From Siphonodentalium dalli (lineage: Eukaryota > Mollusca > Scaphopoda > Gadilida > Siphonodentaliidae), in NCBI GenBank assembly GCA_032622095.1, contig CP136067.1:49453899-49517898 (forward strand): a stretch of 64,000 bases of DNA, given 5' to 3'. Shown here piece by piece: positions 47,931 through 59,235 of the stretch (the first letter of the stretch is position 1; each line of letters starts with the position of its first letter). A model generated the notes under the pieces. It searched no databases. It was not told the origin of the DNA and worked only from the letters and a program-made list of their open reading frames with translations. Position numbers and translations under genes: made by a program.

Positions 47931-50353
47931 ACTGATAAAAGAGTTTCTGTACCGTTGGCAGGCAGCCAGTAATTGAATGTTGCTATGTGTCTGCACTAGT
48001 TTTTGGCAGACACAAGAGTATGAAAAAAACTCCACTGAAGTGATTTATCGACGTAGTATATATGCGATCTTTTCATCGAGTGGCTTAGTTTGTTAGGAAT
48101 AATCGTGTTTCAGCTGCAAAGCTAATTGCAAATTACGACGTTGTTATAACTTTCATAAGGCACCACAAAGTATTTTACTGAAATGTCACTCCACTGCACA
48201 TAGAAAGCCCCCAACAAGAAACTGTCAAACTGCTGCTTCAGCAACAGTCATAGGTGTGAAGTCCAGAAGGAAAGTAAAATATCACCTTGCATCATCCTGC
48301 TATTCTGGGCGATTGATTGCACACTTTTAAGTCTTTTCATCTGCAAAACAGATGTGGTGTCCCAACCACTAACAGCATGTTACGCAAGTACTGTGCATAC
48401 TTCTTAAACTCAGTGTTCAGCATATGTAAGTCCATATCATTTTCGGCAAGTACTGTTTAAAATATAACGTGACAAGGAAATATGTGCCAGAGCCAAGAGC
48501 CGTCCTTACAATTGAAGACATATCGTGTGCTCATTTCAGTTAATCAAACTGCAAGCTAAGTCAGCACGCATACACTTTGCTCACTGCAAGATTGTATCAT
48601 TTAACTTATAATAACGACAATGTGAAGGATTAGAAAATGAAACATCTGTATTTTGTTGATTTTTGGCAGGTATATACATAAGTTTCAGAATAAATTGCTC
48701 AGCACTTGGCATATTTTAAATGCAGTGCATGCTAATGGGTTTGCTGCATGATATTACATGTTTTGAGTTGCAATGAATATCTAAGATTTCTAAATTTATG
48801 GTGGTCATATTGGTTGTCATCTCAAATTAGCTTCAGATGAATCCACAAGTCGGCAAACGCTCATAAAGCATATAATTATATGGATTAACTATAATGAGAA
48901 CAGTATTTTCTCTGGTTATACATTGTGCATGGGTTTTATGCAATATAACCTCCAAATTGCCAACATGAGATCTCATCAAAAAACCTACAGGCTGTGTGGA
49001 TATCTATGTATCCATGTGATATATGTCTAGTCAACACTTAAACTATCCAAGTCACACAATAGAGCTGATACACAAGAGTAAAACTTTTTCCATATAAACA
49101 GGTATCTTATATTCGGTACCATTCATAAATTGTTGGTTTTTGGTAAATATTTTTGGATTTTAGGGGACAATGTGCTCCTTGATGGGCAATTTCATCCTAG
49201 AAAGCTACAAAAATAACAGAAATGATGTTGGTATGTGGTTACCCTCCGTGTTCGTGCTGTGGGGGCCTTTGGGTCAAATGCCCAAAGAAATACAATATGG
49301 CCTGAAATATATCGCATACGGCCCCTAAAATATGACTTTGGCCCAGTTTATAAAGAACATGGACTGGACGAATGAATTCTTGATCAAAAGTACTTCTGAA
49401 TCACTATCAAACAGAAATCTGGTTCCCAATTCCATAAAGCGTCAAATAACGAGACGACCAATACTAAATGTGTTTAGTGAATGTAATGCACGTCTTTTAA
49501 GACAGGGGTTTGCTTGACAATATGTGTTGAAAAATAACAATTTATGCAGCAAGCCCAGAGTAGGACAGACTATCCGAATTCAGAACAATTCGCGACCCCA
49601 GCTCCTAAATGTTTGTCTCAACTCGAGAGTAGTGAGGATGACCCAACAACCAGTTCTAGAAAGAAAACTCTCTTTGTGGTCAGTCCGTTCACTATAAACA
49701 ATCATTGCGACGCCTCACCCCACTCAAGTTGAGACCTACTGATTGTTCCCATATTTACCCTGTTGTTCAAATCTGAGGCCCGGAGGGAGTTGCTTGGTTT
49801 GAGCCAACTATCAATTGAGGTAAATGGCAACCCAATCAAATGGTAACCGTGTTTATTAAAATTATATACATGTAAAAATGATAGTCAGGTGTTATTTAAA
49901 TTAATTGTTTCATACGATATGTAACTGGGACCCTTTTCTGTTTGAACATTCAGGTTTTTATAAACACATATATACTATTGTCATCATGAAATACTAGATA
50001 TACGAACTATTCACCAGGGAAGTTTATATTCCACGAGTCTTAACTACATGTAAGTTGTGGCTTATAAATATTTTGTAGAATCGAGTGAATACCAAATAAG
50101 AAACATAACTCAATATTCTCACCTCTGATGATAACTATAGTGTCTATTATATTAGTTCCCATCAGAATACAAACAATATTTAGTGGTATTTATTTCCTAA
50201 CTGCATCTGCTTGGCTTAATATTATGGACAATACAAATAACCTGCGAGTTACGACTGTCAGGTGCAATGTCTTTCTATACGGCATCTGATAAGAATCAAC
50301 GGTATCAGTATTTTTATTGATATTTTTAATTGCTGTTTACGTGCATACTTTTC
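47931..50353. other. iGluR intron
   Basis: Mostly AT-rich non-coding sequence. Two adjoining frames at 49332-49517 and 49544-49732 (+) give unrelated peptides with no known domain. They cannot belong to the receptor, because the flanking exons join directly in phase 0. They may be a remnant of an unidentified element. Confidence 0.4.
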
Positions 50354-50359
50354 TATTAC

Positions 50360-50856
50360 CAGGTCAGGCACATCCTGAATTCCACTATTATAGTGGTATT
50401 CCACTATTATAGTGGTATATGACTATAACATATACATATTTCCTTTATTTGCGTCGGGAATAGACGGCGCGTACCGGTGCACAGCCAAATGTCACTCTTA
50501 ACAATATCGCAGCGAATGAACCGTCTTTGTGCAATCTTTTGCCCTTGTCTTGTTATTCAATAATATTATGATATTACTAATATATGTCTATCTAAATGAC
50601 AATAACATGATGACTCAATCGCTCCTTCATAGCAACATTTCAACTAATTGCATGCTAGTTGGGTTGGTTCCCGTGTGCCATCATGATTAATCATTCTCCT
50701 GGACAAAATAGATGTATGATACCGAATTAGTGCGACACTGATTTTGAATAATATTTGTGTAAAATATGATTTTGGATTATCCCTCTTTTATCAAATTAAC
50801 AAAACGGTAATGGGCATATACCACTATAATAGTGGAATTCAGGATGTGTCTGACCT
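50360..50856. mobile_element. Non-autonomous DNA transposon with about 40-bp inverted repeats, TATTAC duplication
   Basis: The left end AGGTCAGGCACATCCTGAAT continues through a 'ccactattatagtgg' palindrome, and the right end is its inverted counterpart with few mismatches. TATTAC lies outside both ends (50354-50359, 50857-50862). The left arm carries an extra copy of the 'ttccactattatagtggta' unit. The 497-bp interior is non-coding. The superfamily is undetermined; a 6-bp duplication is not typical of hAT or Tc1. Confidence 0.78.
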
Positions 50857-50939
50857 TATTACAGTTCGTATTTATCAACAATGCTTTCAACACGCGGAAT
50901 CTCGTCACTGGAGTATTATTGATACCTAGCTGAATCAGG

Positions 50940-51310
50940 ATCCCATCGGGGGCCTTTATTCATCGTCGGCGGGGTCGGCGGGTTCGTTTCATATTTTTGG
51001 ACCTAAATATTGACATTGGTTCATATTGGACTTCTTTGGTTCTGATATAAGCCCTTAGTGGATAAACCCGTTATTCTGTTAGATGGCGCGGGCCACAGTG
51101 AAAACACATCTATAAAGAGCGTACACCTCGTGCTGAAATAGGCCCATAGTGAGCGTAATGGTGAAAAACTAACGCCAGTGTACCACGAGTCACCACACCA
51201 AATTTGGTTGAAATCGGTCTTGGGTTTCTGGGAGAAAAATCCGAACAGACAGACGAATAAACAGCCATACAGATCCTACTCTTTTATATATTGGTCAAAA
51301 TAAGAACAAA
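50940..51310. repeat. Dispersed repeat ending in 'gacagacag'-type tail
   Basis: The 3' portion 'ccaaatttggttgaaatcggtc' followed by 'gaacagacagacgaataaaca' is typical of a widespread repeat class. In reverse orientation it recalls the leader of the 122-bp satellite (run of 'gtctgtctg', then 'accgatcgggacgaaacttggt'). Boundaries are uncertain. Confidence 0.5.
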
Positions 51311-51660
51311 TTCCTTCTATTTAAAGATGTTCTTCTTAGTAATAATGGTTTAACAAACTATAATAAGATTTTCCAGTTGTACTCATCGCGGACGCATTTC
51401 ATAGCTTCAAACTAAACTAAACTATGTCCAATACAAGTACAACTGTACAAAGCTATGACACTGGACTCAGCCACACACGAACCCCACATAATGCATGCAC
51501 CCAATTCGAACAGGCTATTTTCCGGGGTAAGCTATTCAAATGGTAAATATGTTGAGCAATGTCAGTTCTAAAAATATGTTATTATTCGTGTGTCGCTCTC
51601 ATTGTATGTCACAACCATCTGTTCTAACCCAAACGACTAGGAGTGTGCACTCTTTTTCAG

Positions 51661-51994
51661 GAAGCTGACTTGGGTGTGGATAGTTTCACAATAACGGGGA
51701 TAAGAGAGACGGTCATAGACTTCACATGGCCATTCATGGACGACGGGCAAGGAATCCTCACTCTGCGACCTCGAGAACACGGCTTCAGTCGAATGTTCAA
51801 GATGTTTAAACCATTCGTATGGACCGTATGGGTGTATATAGCAATTGCCATTCTTGTGTCTGGGTGTGTCCTGTTTATTAACAACCGACTCATTCTACGT
51901 GTGGCCACACATAGTAACGCTAATGCCTCAGCTCCAGAAGAAATTGGATTTATGGAGCATCTTTGGCTTGTGTTCGCAACCTACATGGAGCAAG
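51661..51994 (+). CDS. iGluR exon: end of S1, M1 and pore loop
   Basis: The 334-bp exon follows 'ctctttttcag' and ends ATG GAG CAA G|GTATAT. Order in the product: 'EADLGVDSFTITGIRETVIDF' (S1; the Thr and Arg that hold the ligand alpha-amino and alpha-carboxyl groups are retained), 'PFM', then M1 'PFVWTVWVYIAIAILVSGC', a polar linker, and the re-entrant pore loop 'HLWLVFATYMEQG'. In AMPA receptors the corresponding tip reads M-Q/R-Q-G; here the Q/R position is Glu (GAG). The exon exits in phase 1 and joins 'GGEPKP' at 53007. The donor lies at the base of a long intronic hairpin (52006-52148). Confidence 0.97.
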
Positions 51995-52005
51995 GTATAT
52001 ATAGA

Positions 52006-52148
52006 ATATGTAGCTAGTGTCGTCGCTTAAACTGTATATGTCCGTGAGGGGGTTTGAGCATCTATTGGGCGAGGCTCTGCCGAGTCCAATAGATGCCAAA
52101 TCCCCCGAGCGGACTTAAACAGTTTAAGCGACGACACTAGCTACATAT
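52006..52148. repeat. Long imperfect hairpin starting at the splice donor of the pore exon
   Basis: Arms of about 65 bp (52006-52070 and 52082-52148) are complementary with few mismatches around an 11-nt loop 'gaggctctgcc'. Outer sequence also pairs loosely, 'ggtatatatagaatatg' at the exon boundary against 'catattttatttatcc', so the stem may reach the GT donor at 51995. The ends (..gaatatgtagctagtg / cactagctacatatttt..) match those of the hairpins at 56832 and 59236, so this is a transposon-like foldback family. Confidence 0.85.
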
Positions 52149-53006
52149 TTTATTTATCCATCGCACAAAACTTGCCTTTTGTGAGGTAAATCTGTCATTT
52201 TCCTCAGTTTTACATTCGTTACTTCGATGACGCCATTACATTTATTAGGTCAAGCAAACCAATTAGCATTCATGACGTGGGAAAACCGAAGTGCAGCTTA
52301 GAGCGAAATAGTTCGTTGGCATTTTTACATTTATTATAAGCAGACCTTGTTCTGAGGATTTATAGATGTTTTAGAGCTAAAACATATATCATTTTACGAT
52401 TTTTTTAGTGAATTATACACGATAAAAACGTTCTGAAATCACAATGACGTCATTAAGGCCGGTTGACGTCCTTAGTTACCTGCGCAATTTGCATATCAAA
52501 TTACGTCATAAAAGTAATACTAACCTAATAAAGCTACGTTGACCTAATAAAGCTACATTGACGTAATAAATGTAACGTTTATTAGGCAGGCTTTATGTAG
52601 TCAATGGACGTGGTGAGCGGTGGATAAATGTGCATATATGAAACACAACCGAGACACATAAATATAATTATGTATCAAATTCATGTCCCTACATGTTAGC
52701 TCATGTTAGTTGCATGACTAATACATCTATTATTTTGGTTATTAAGGTCCATGCGATTCGTGTATATTCAACTGTCTTATGTTGCATCAACATGCAACAT
52801 ATATGTTATAATGGTATCATGCATTTCACAGGACTTACATGAACTACAACCCTTGTTTGGCTATATATCGATGCATTTTTTCAGCTACCTTTAACTTCAA
52901 ATAACATATTAATGTTTTGTGACAGTTAAACTGCATTTGTCATCCCAAAGAGAATTCGCTTATGTGTATAGTTTGTTTATGCCTAACTATTCCTCGATAT
53001 CTGCAG
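52149..53006. other. iGluR intron between pore-loop and M3 exons
   Basis: Short repeats 'cctaataaagctac.ttgac' lie at 52524-52570, with an inverted 'aacgtttattaggcaggctttatgtag' next to them. No coding block other than the exon that follows. Confidence 0.5.
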
Positions 53007-53224
53007 GTGGGGAGCCAAAACCAACTACAGCTTCTGGTCGACTGCTGTTAGTTTTCTGGTGGGTTTTCACCGTCATAATGATATCCTCATACACAGCAAA
53101 CCTCGCAGCGGTCTTGATGGTATATATACCAGACAAGCCTATCAACAGCATCAACGTATTGGCATCCCAGGACGAGATTAAACCTTTGGTGTTACACGCT
53201 ACATATGTATACACGTTCTTCAAG
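53007..53224 (+). CDS. iGluR exon: M3 gate helix and start of S2
   Basis: The 218-bp exon lies between 'tatctgcag' and the donor GTATGT (53225). It encodes 'GGEPKPTTASGRLLLVFWWVF', then the channel gate 'SYTANLAAVL', the most conserved iGluR motif, then the linker and start of S2 up to 'ATYVYTFFK'. It joins in phase 1 to the pore exon and in phase 0 to the exon at 62235. Near the S2 start, AMPA/kainate receptors have a Ser/Ala-Thr pair that contacts the ligand gamma-carboxyl. By alignment on the following 'TFF' these are not conserved here (Tyr-Val). Ligand preference may therefore differ. Confidence 0.97.
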
Positions 53225-53434
53225 GTATGTCTATTTAGCATTTGGAACCAGAAATATATGGTTTGTAAGAATATTAACTATATATATATATAGATACATA
53301 TGACCCAAACTGTTCGCCTGGAATGCTAAAACGACCTCTTGTGAAATATTTTATATCTGGCATATTAATGTACTCATTTATTACACGCTTGTTCCTAGAA
53401 GTACAGTGTTATTGCCGTTCCATATTTACAAATC
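53225..53434. other. Start of the 9-kb iGluR intron
   Basis: AT-rich; contains a 'tatatatatata' run at 53281. No feature of note. Confidence 0.4.
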
Positions 53435-53460
53435 CGTATGGAACGTATACGTTCCATACG
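53435..53460. repeat. Perfect 26-bp palindrome
   Basis: The half-site CGTATGGAACGTA is followed at once by its exact reverse complement. A further copy of 'gttccatat' lies 20 bp upstream. It could be a binding site or a remnant of a foldback element. Confidence 0.9.
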
Positions 53461-53744
53461 CATCTCGTTGACGTAAAATGACGTACATGACGTTCGCCTC
53501 AACCATGAAACTGGAACTATTTAAATAAAAGAATCATCACACATGACAAACACGCCCTGTATGAGCCTAAATAAACCTTCTAATCCTGTATTTTTAATGC
53601 ACGGATTCTAGCGTACTAAATGTGAAGACAACATGTAAACATACGATAAAACGGAAGTCAACGGTCACGTTTGCGCAATAATAATACATATGGGTACACT
53701 TGGCAATACGTGGTTCAACGTATTCATAAACTCGTTTCCGTTAT

Positions 53745-53830
53745 AATTGTCATGTTGTTTGCATCGTTCATAGAGCACATGAGTGTATATTGCACTAATC
53801 TATAGCTCAAATTCACTCATTTGTTGCATA
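53745..53830. repeat. Dispersed repeat, second copy of 19412-19500
   Basis: About 85 percent identical by eye over about 90 bp, same orientation. Confidence 0.7.
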
Positions 53831-53869
53831 TAGGATGTTGAGTAAAAAGGGGATGATCCCATAAATGGC

Positions 53870-54720
53870 ACGCACTGTTAAACAATTTTCAATTTGAAAA
53901 GGAACATAGTACCGGAAAATAGCTGCCGGAACCATGATCTGTAAAATCACGGAACATTGTAAGCATATTGGTACGGAAAAAAGTTCCATTATATTACAGG
54001 TACAATGTTCCGTGAATTTCTGAAACAATGTTCCGTGTGTTGATTGATCAATATTATGGGAGTGGATGGCACAATGTTCCGTGAGATTCTGAAACTATGT
54101 TCCTTAAAATTTTCCGATTTGAAACAGAACTTAGTGCCGGAAAATTGCTGCCGGAAATATGATCCACAAGTACGGAACAAAGCTCCGTTAAATTACAGGA
54201 ACAATGTTACGAGAGATTAGGGATCAATGTTACGTGAGATTAGGGAACAATGTTCCGTGAGATTAGGGAACAATGTTTGGTGAGATTAGGGAACAATGAT
54301 ACGTGAGATTAGGGAACAATGTTCCGCGAGATTAGGGAACAATGTTCCGTGAATTTCTTGAACACTGTTCCGTGTATTGATGGATCAATGTTCTTTGAGT
54401 TGATGGCACAATGTTCTGTGAGGTTCGGAACCATGTTCAGTGTGTTGATGCATCAATGTTCCATGAGTTGATGGGCCGCACAATGTTCCGTAAAGTTCTG
54501 GGAACTATGTTCAATGTGTTGATTGATCAATGTTCCATGAAATTTATCACCCAATGATCTGTTACGGGAATGGCACAATTATATATATATAAAAGATAAA
54601 GCACAATTTTCCAAAGCGTTACAGAACAATGTCCTGTAATATTTTGACACAATATATATATATATGATATGTTTGGGAACAAAACAATATTTCTATATTG
54701 AGCATAGAAGTCCATCACTA
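53870..54720. repeat. Minisatellite of 'ggaacaatgttccgtgagatta' (about 23 bp)
   Basis: The core GGAACAATGTTCC, itself palindromic around one base, is repeated many times, most regularly at 54195-54360. A larger block with 'gaac.tagt.ccggaaaat.gctgccgga' is duplicated (53900 and 54127). Minus-strand frames here are by-products. Confidence 0.9.
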
Positions 54721-55489
54721 TACAGATACTGACCCCTTATATTGTAGTAATTCAAAACACTGTTTGATAGCTGTATGATCAAATTTATTCAACAAATGAG
54801 AAACAATTAATGAACATGTTTATGTTATGAATTCAGTAATACCGCAAGAGGAATGCAAATAATAAAACAGCAGATGATCTAAAACAATGTAACAAAGTCT
54901 GATTGAAAAGTTAAAACCTCGGCACAAATAATGACTTAACAGCCCCATTGTTACAGTCCTTGATCTTTGGTAAAGCACACCAGTCCCACGAGCAAGTCAT
55001 TGAATAGGCCACAAATTATTTTACCCCATTGTATAACGCCACCCAAATAATCAATTGCTTAAGCGCAAAACACTCTGAAGCAAAACAAAACATGTGGTAA
55101 GCCGGTTAGAAAAGCAACTGCAGAACCGACCCAACATGCCTTGGAATATAGTCTTTAGAGCCGTAGAATTGAAGGGAAAATACTTGACATCCAACTTCTT
55201 TTCGAGATTGAAAACAAGAGCACGCCGTCGGGGCGTGGCATAATACGCCCATTTTTGAGTAGAGTGGGGCAAGGTTTAACTCATTTGTTTGAAACTTTTG
55301 ACTTAAGATGAAATAAAAATAATAAAACACATGAAGTTAAGTGTTGTATTTTTGACTGAAAATTCACGATTCTTTCATGATTTGAGAAAACCAGGTCCTT
55401 TCAAACTCGAGTTGTCTTGCTGAAGACGAACAAAATATATATAAAATCTGGCTATTTTCGGACAAAAAAATCCTATAACTCAGGCAAAA
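54721..55489. other. iGluR intron
   Basis: Two overlapping minus-strand frames of 73-74 codons at 55051-55330 have no known domain. No other feature. Confidence 0.35.
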
Positions 55490-55830
55490 ATGGTCGGATC
55501 AGATTCAAATTCCAACTTGACCTGCAAAATGGTGCGGACAGAACCCATATTCGAACTTGATCTGGATTTTGGGGTGGTAAACTAATATAAAACATTTGGT
55601 TCAGTTCACTCGATTCAATCTAAAGATATCATCCGGAAACCGCAAATCAGGTAATATCTAAGTGGAAAAAGGGGCATAATTCAGTCAAAATTGTGTGGAC
55701 AAACCCATATTCGAACTTGATCTGTATTTTGGGGTGGTAAACTAATATACCAAATTTGGTTCAGTTCACTCTATTCAATCTAGAGTTATCATCTAGAAAC
55801 CGCAAATCAGGTGAAAACTAAGTAAAATGA
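55490..55830. repeat. Two-copy tandem repeat, about 160 bp
   Basis: 'acccatattcgaacttgatct' and 'ttttggggtggtaaactaata' occur at 55543 and 55703, each followed by 'ttggttcagttcact' and 'aaccgcaaatcaggt'. Arrays of this look ('aaaaggggcataattc') are common in mollusc genomes. Confidence 0.8.
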
Positions 55831-56831
55831 AAGTGCCAATGACACTGTAGCTCAAACTTGGCCTTCTGATCTTACTGTTAGTTGCACTGTAACCTTGAAT
55901 TAACTGTGCATGGTTACAACATTTGAACCTCTTTAGCGGAACTTATCAAGTTTCAATCGTATTGATAACCACGGCAGATCAAAATAGAATAGACCCCCAT
56001 GGGTGGATAATGTGTGAAAGAATCCATTAGTAGTGATGGGTATTCTGGTCGTCATGTCATCAGTTTGATTTATTATGTCCAATATACTCTGGAATCCAGG
56101 TTCTGAATACTGAATGACATAATGGGGCAACGTAGTCCACTAACTTCCTACAACACAATGTGAAGTAATAGTTGGAGTTAATAACAGCTCGTGACGTGCC
56201 ATGTTGATTCTGGTTAGAACGTTATCATGAACCAAAGGAAATGCGGAAATGTAGGAAGTTGAATTAGCATGCGTAACTATGGAAGTGGCCATGGTTCACT
56301 ATAATAATGACATCTTTCAGATCATATTATATAGGCCGATTCATCTATATCATAATGCCTGAAACTGTTCTGCTCGACTAGGAGTTATCACATCAGTATG
56401 GCTATATCCCATAAATTGTATATATAATGCTACATACATCATGACAATCTACTCCAACCAAGTGACATATATACATGTAGATCAACTTCATCAGAAATTT
56501 AACCGGTCATGTGAAGGCTATCGTACGAAGAGCTCCATACATGATTTTTCACTTGATAGGTGATCCAGTTTGATCAGATATACCTTAGTTTAAACAGTAT
56601 TTATTCCATCAATAATACATCAACAATAAGTCTACGTTTATCATGGACCGGATTCGACATCAACTGTGCAGGTTATGCGAGTCATTTCCGGGAATCATTT
56701 TATATTCACCCCACCTAACGAGAGTATGATGGTACAGATACACATTAGCGCTACTTGAATATGAGGCAAACTATTGCTATACATACATGTAGTAATACAA
56801 CAGTATGCTAATATCGCTGCAATACATAGAG
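55831..56831. other. iGluR intron
   Basis: AT-rich sequence with only short chance frames, e.g. 55933-56130 on the minus strand. No feature is recognised. Confidence 0.4.
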
Positions 56832-56962
56832 GATATCTAGTGTGTTTGAGTGGATACCGAAAAATATGTCATGAGTGAGCGAGACAAATGTTTATTTTAA
56901 CATTTGTCTCGGTCACGAGTGACATATTTTTCTGTATCCACTCAAAAAAACACTAGATATTC
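56832..56962. repeat. Foldback hairpin, left of the Crypton relic
   Basis: Arms of about 59 bp (56832-56890, 56901-56962) pair with roughly 85-90 percent identity around 'tttattttaa'. It is bordered by 'aatacatagag' on the left and 'ttctttttattatac' on the right, as is the hairpin at 59236. Confidence 0.88.
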
Positions 56963-57101
56963 TTTTTATTATACGCATATCCAAAGAAATTCACCATTTA
57001 CGACGATAAATGATCCCACAATCGTCTTCAAAATACATCATTTTTTAAGCCATCAGCTGATCGCTGCCTGTTCACGCAATACTACTTCACCATCGGCAGA
57101 A

Positions 57102-59026
57102 TTAAAAAAAATATAGTTCCCGTATTCTTCCCTTTATTCCCTCCATAAATATGTCCAATTTCAATATAAGATAGATTTTTATTATAACTGTAATAATATC
57201 ATTGAATATAATGTAAATTAAATTATCACAATGACTCCCTTCACTTTGTCCTTCTTCAAAACAAACTTGGAATGATAAATTAAACCGGAAACAGTACACC
57301 AGGAAACACCGACTCGAAATTGTAAACACAATAAATTCAATCACTGTCGCTGCCAATGACCCGGATACGTTTTCGCTTTGGATTTCCATTGAGGTTAATT
57401 TCTTTTGTAATGTTATAATCCTGAGAGTGATAAGCATGGAAATAAACATTAACGGCTCCATGAAATGTATTACCACTGAATACCGATTCGACAACTGTCC
57501 GGAATTGTCACAAATTTCACCGTGACTTGGAAATGAGATTTCAACAGGTCTCTTTACACAGAGACTGTGGGTTGGAACAGCTACACAGTTACATGCACTT
57601 TCACTGCTTTCAGGCTGAATTCTTGGAGAAACGTTGTTTGTATTTCTGTCATTGTCCGATAGAATATCAGATATTTGCCTACTTTGTTCTGGGTTTATTT
57701 TACTGTAATTCAGGAGGCTGTTAACATTCTTATTTCCTGACACCTGAATTATTTGATGGGCAGGTACACCTTCATCACACAATGACTGCACAAGGTGTTT
57801 CCTCACACTGTAAGCTGTTATTCGCTTGTCGGTTTCTAGTCCTGCATCAATGAACATATTCTTCATTATCGCATATTATGTTATTTAACCCAAATGCATT
57901 TTATTTGTACCACGATTTTCCCAGTTTCATCCACCCTTGATGGTTGATCGCCAAAAAAATGGTGAGTCAGGCGCGCACATTTCAGCTGGTCTCTTTTCTG
58001 CAAATAGCTGATATAGGGTGACAGGATCTTTCAATTTGTCTTCTGCCGAATACGCTCTGGGTTTGACTTTCTTGACATCCTTTGGGTTTTCTCCAGTTCT
58101 CGTTTCGTTTGTCGCTCTTGGGTATTTATCACATAATTCCTGCCCGCCTCATCTTCTCTTACGTCAACGTCACCCCATCTCAGTGAGTAAGTTTCTTGGC
58201 CGAAATGTAGCGTACACATCAACCACATTGAATTCAGCAGTGATTTTGGATTATTAGGTCCAAGTACTTTTTGCGGCAAAAAGTTTATCTATGTCAGTTT
58301 GAGACAGTGGATCTGCAGCATGTGGCTTGTTTCCTCGACCCATAGATTTTAACTGCTTCTGTTTGTTTTTTAGTGTTTGTCGGCATTTGGCAAATCTGTG
58401 GTCGGTTATGGGTGACGCTTCATAGTTCTTACTCCTTAAATATCGATCAAAAGATGATATGTAAGCGCGCAGTGTTGTTGGCTCAAATTCACAGCCGTCC
58501 TTCTTCCGCACCGACAACAGGAATTCAGAAATGAGTTCACAAAGTTCATTCGGTGGAATTTTCTCTATCAGTATCACTCTGGTTTCACCACTTCCAAAGC
58601 ATACAGACTCAACAACTTCAAGTCATACTCAGTCTTTCTTTTTGTGTTCACATTCTGCTGCTCTTGGTTGAAATTATCAACATCATCTCCTGACATTTTT
58701 ACAAACCTCAGATTGTCCATTCTTCTCTGGTTTCCAACACGGTACACGATATGAGCTGAAGCTGAACTTGAAGGTGCAGTGATGACAGGATTATTTCCGT
58801 TGATTTCATCAAACAAAACGGTACCGCTAGGCCCAGGGTCCAACTCAGTTCCACTTCCAGCATCACCAGCACAAGAAACTGTTCCCGTTTTTGTCGAATC
58901 TTCATCAATCTCTTTAAATAACTGCTCAAGTGATATTTCTTCATCTAATAGGAAATTTCCCCAAAGATCATCTCCGACGAGTTTTGAACGGCCTTCCATA
59001 TTTTCCGCTAAACGTAAACAAAGCAT
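57102..59026 (-). pseudogene. Crypton-type tyrosine recombinase (DUF3504 family) relic
   Basis: Four minus-strand frames form one broken protein. 58574-59026 gives an acidic N-terminus. 58254-58577 gives the SAM-like core-binding part ('LISEFLLSVRKKDG', 'PTTLRAYISSFDRYLR'). 58031-58279 gives the first catalytic part ('TLHFGQETYSLRWGDV'). 57102-57866 gives 'AYSVRKHLVQ', 'VSGNKN' and 'NYSK' with the candidate nucleophile Tyr54. The family cuts and rejoins DNA, and is also known as host proteins of the KIAA1958/QRICH1 type. Frame changes near 58575, 58265 and 57870-58020 disable it. Residues expected as His in two boxes appear as Tyr and Asn. It lies antisense in the iGluR intron. Confidence 0.82.
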
Positions 59027-59235
59027 ACGTACAAAGTATAGAAGAGGAAAGATAACTCTACTGATGCGCGTGGTTTTGAAATATTCCGGTAGCGCATTGA
59101 TACATGCAGGTGATTCGGTCGCACGCGCGGGCTAGTGTGAAAGTATATTCTTCTATATCCCCTTCTGTGTGATATCAATGTTTATCTAAACGCGTTTTTT
59201 TTCTATAATTCACTGTTGAGCGTATAATACATAGA
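59027..59235. other. Sequence between Crypton start and right hairpin
   Basis: Upstream region of the relic. The + strand 118-codon frame 58779-59135 is the shadow of its acidic N-terminus. Confidence 0.4.

Noticed and set aside
49332-49732. Two adjacent + strand frames as possible receptor exons
   Set aside because: The exons at 46928-47018 and 51661-51994 join directly in phase 0 within a conserved block, leaving no room for extra coding sequence, and the peptides match no domain.
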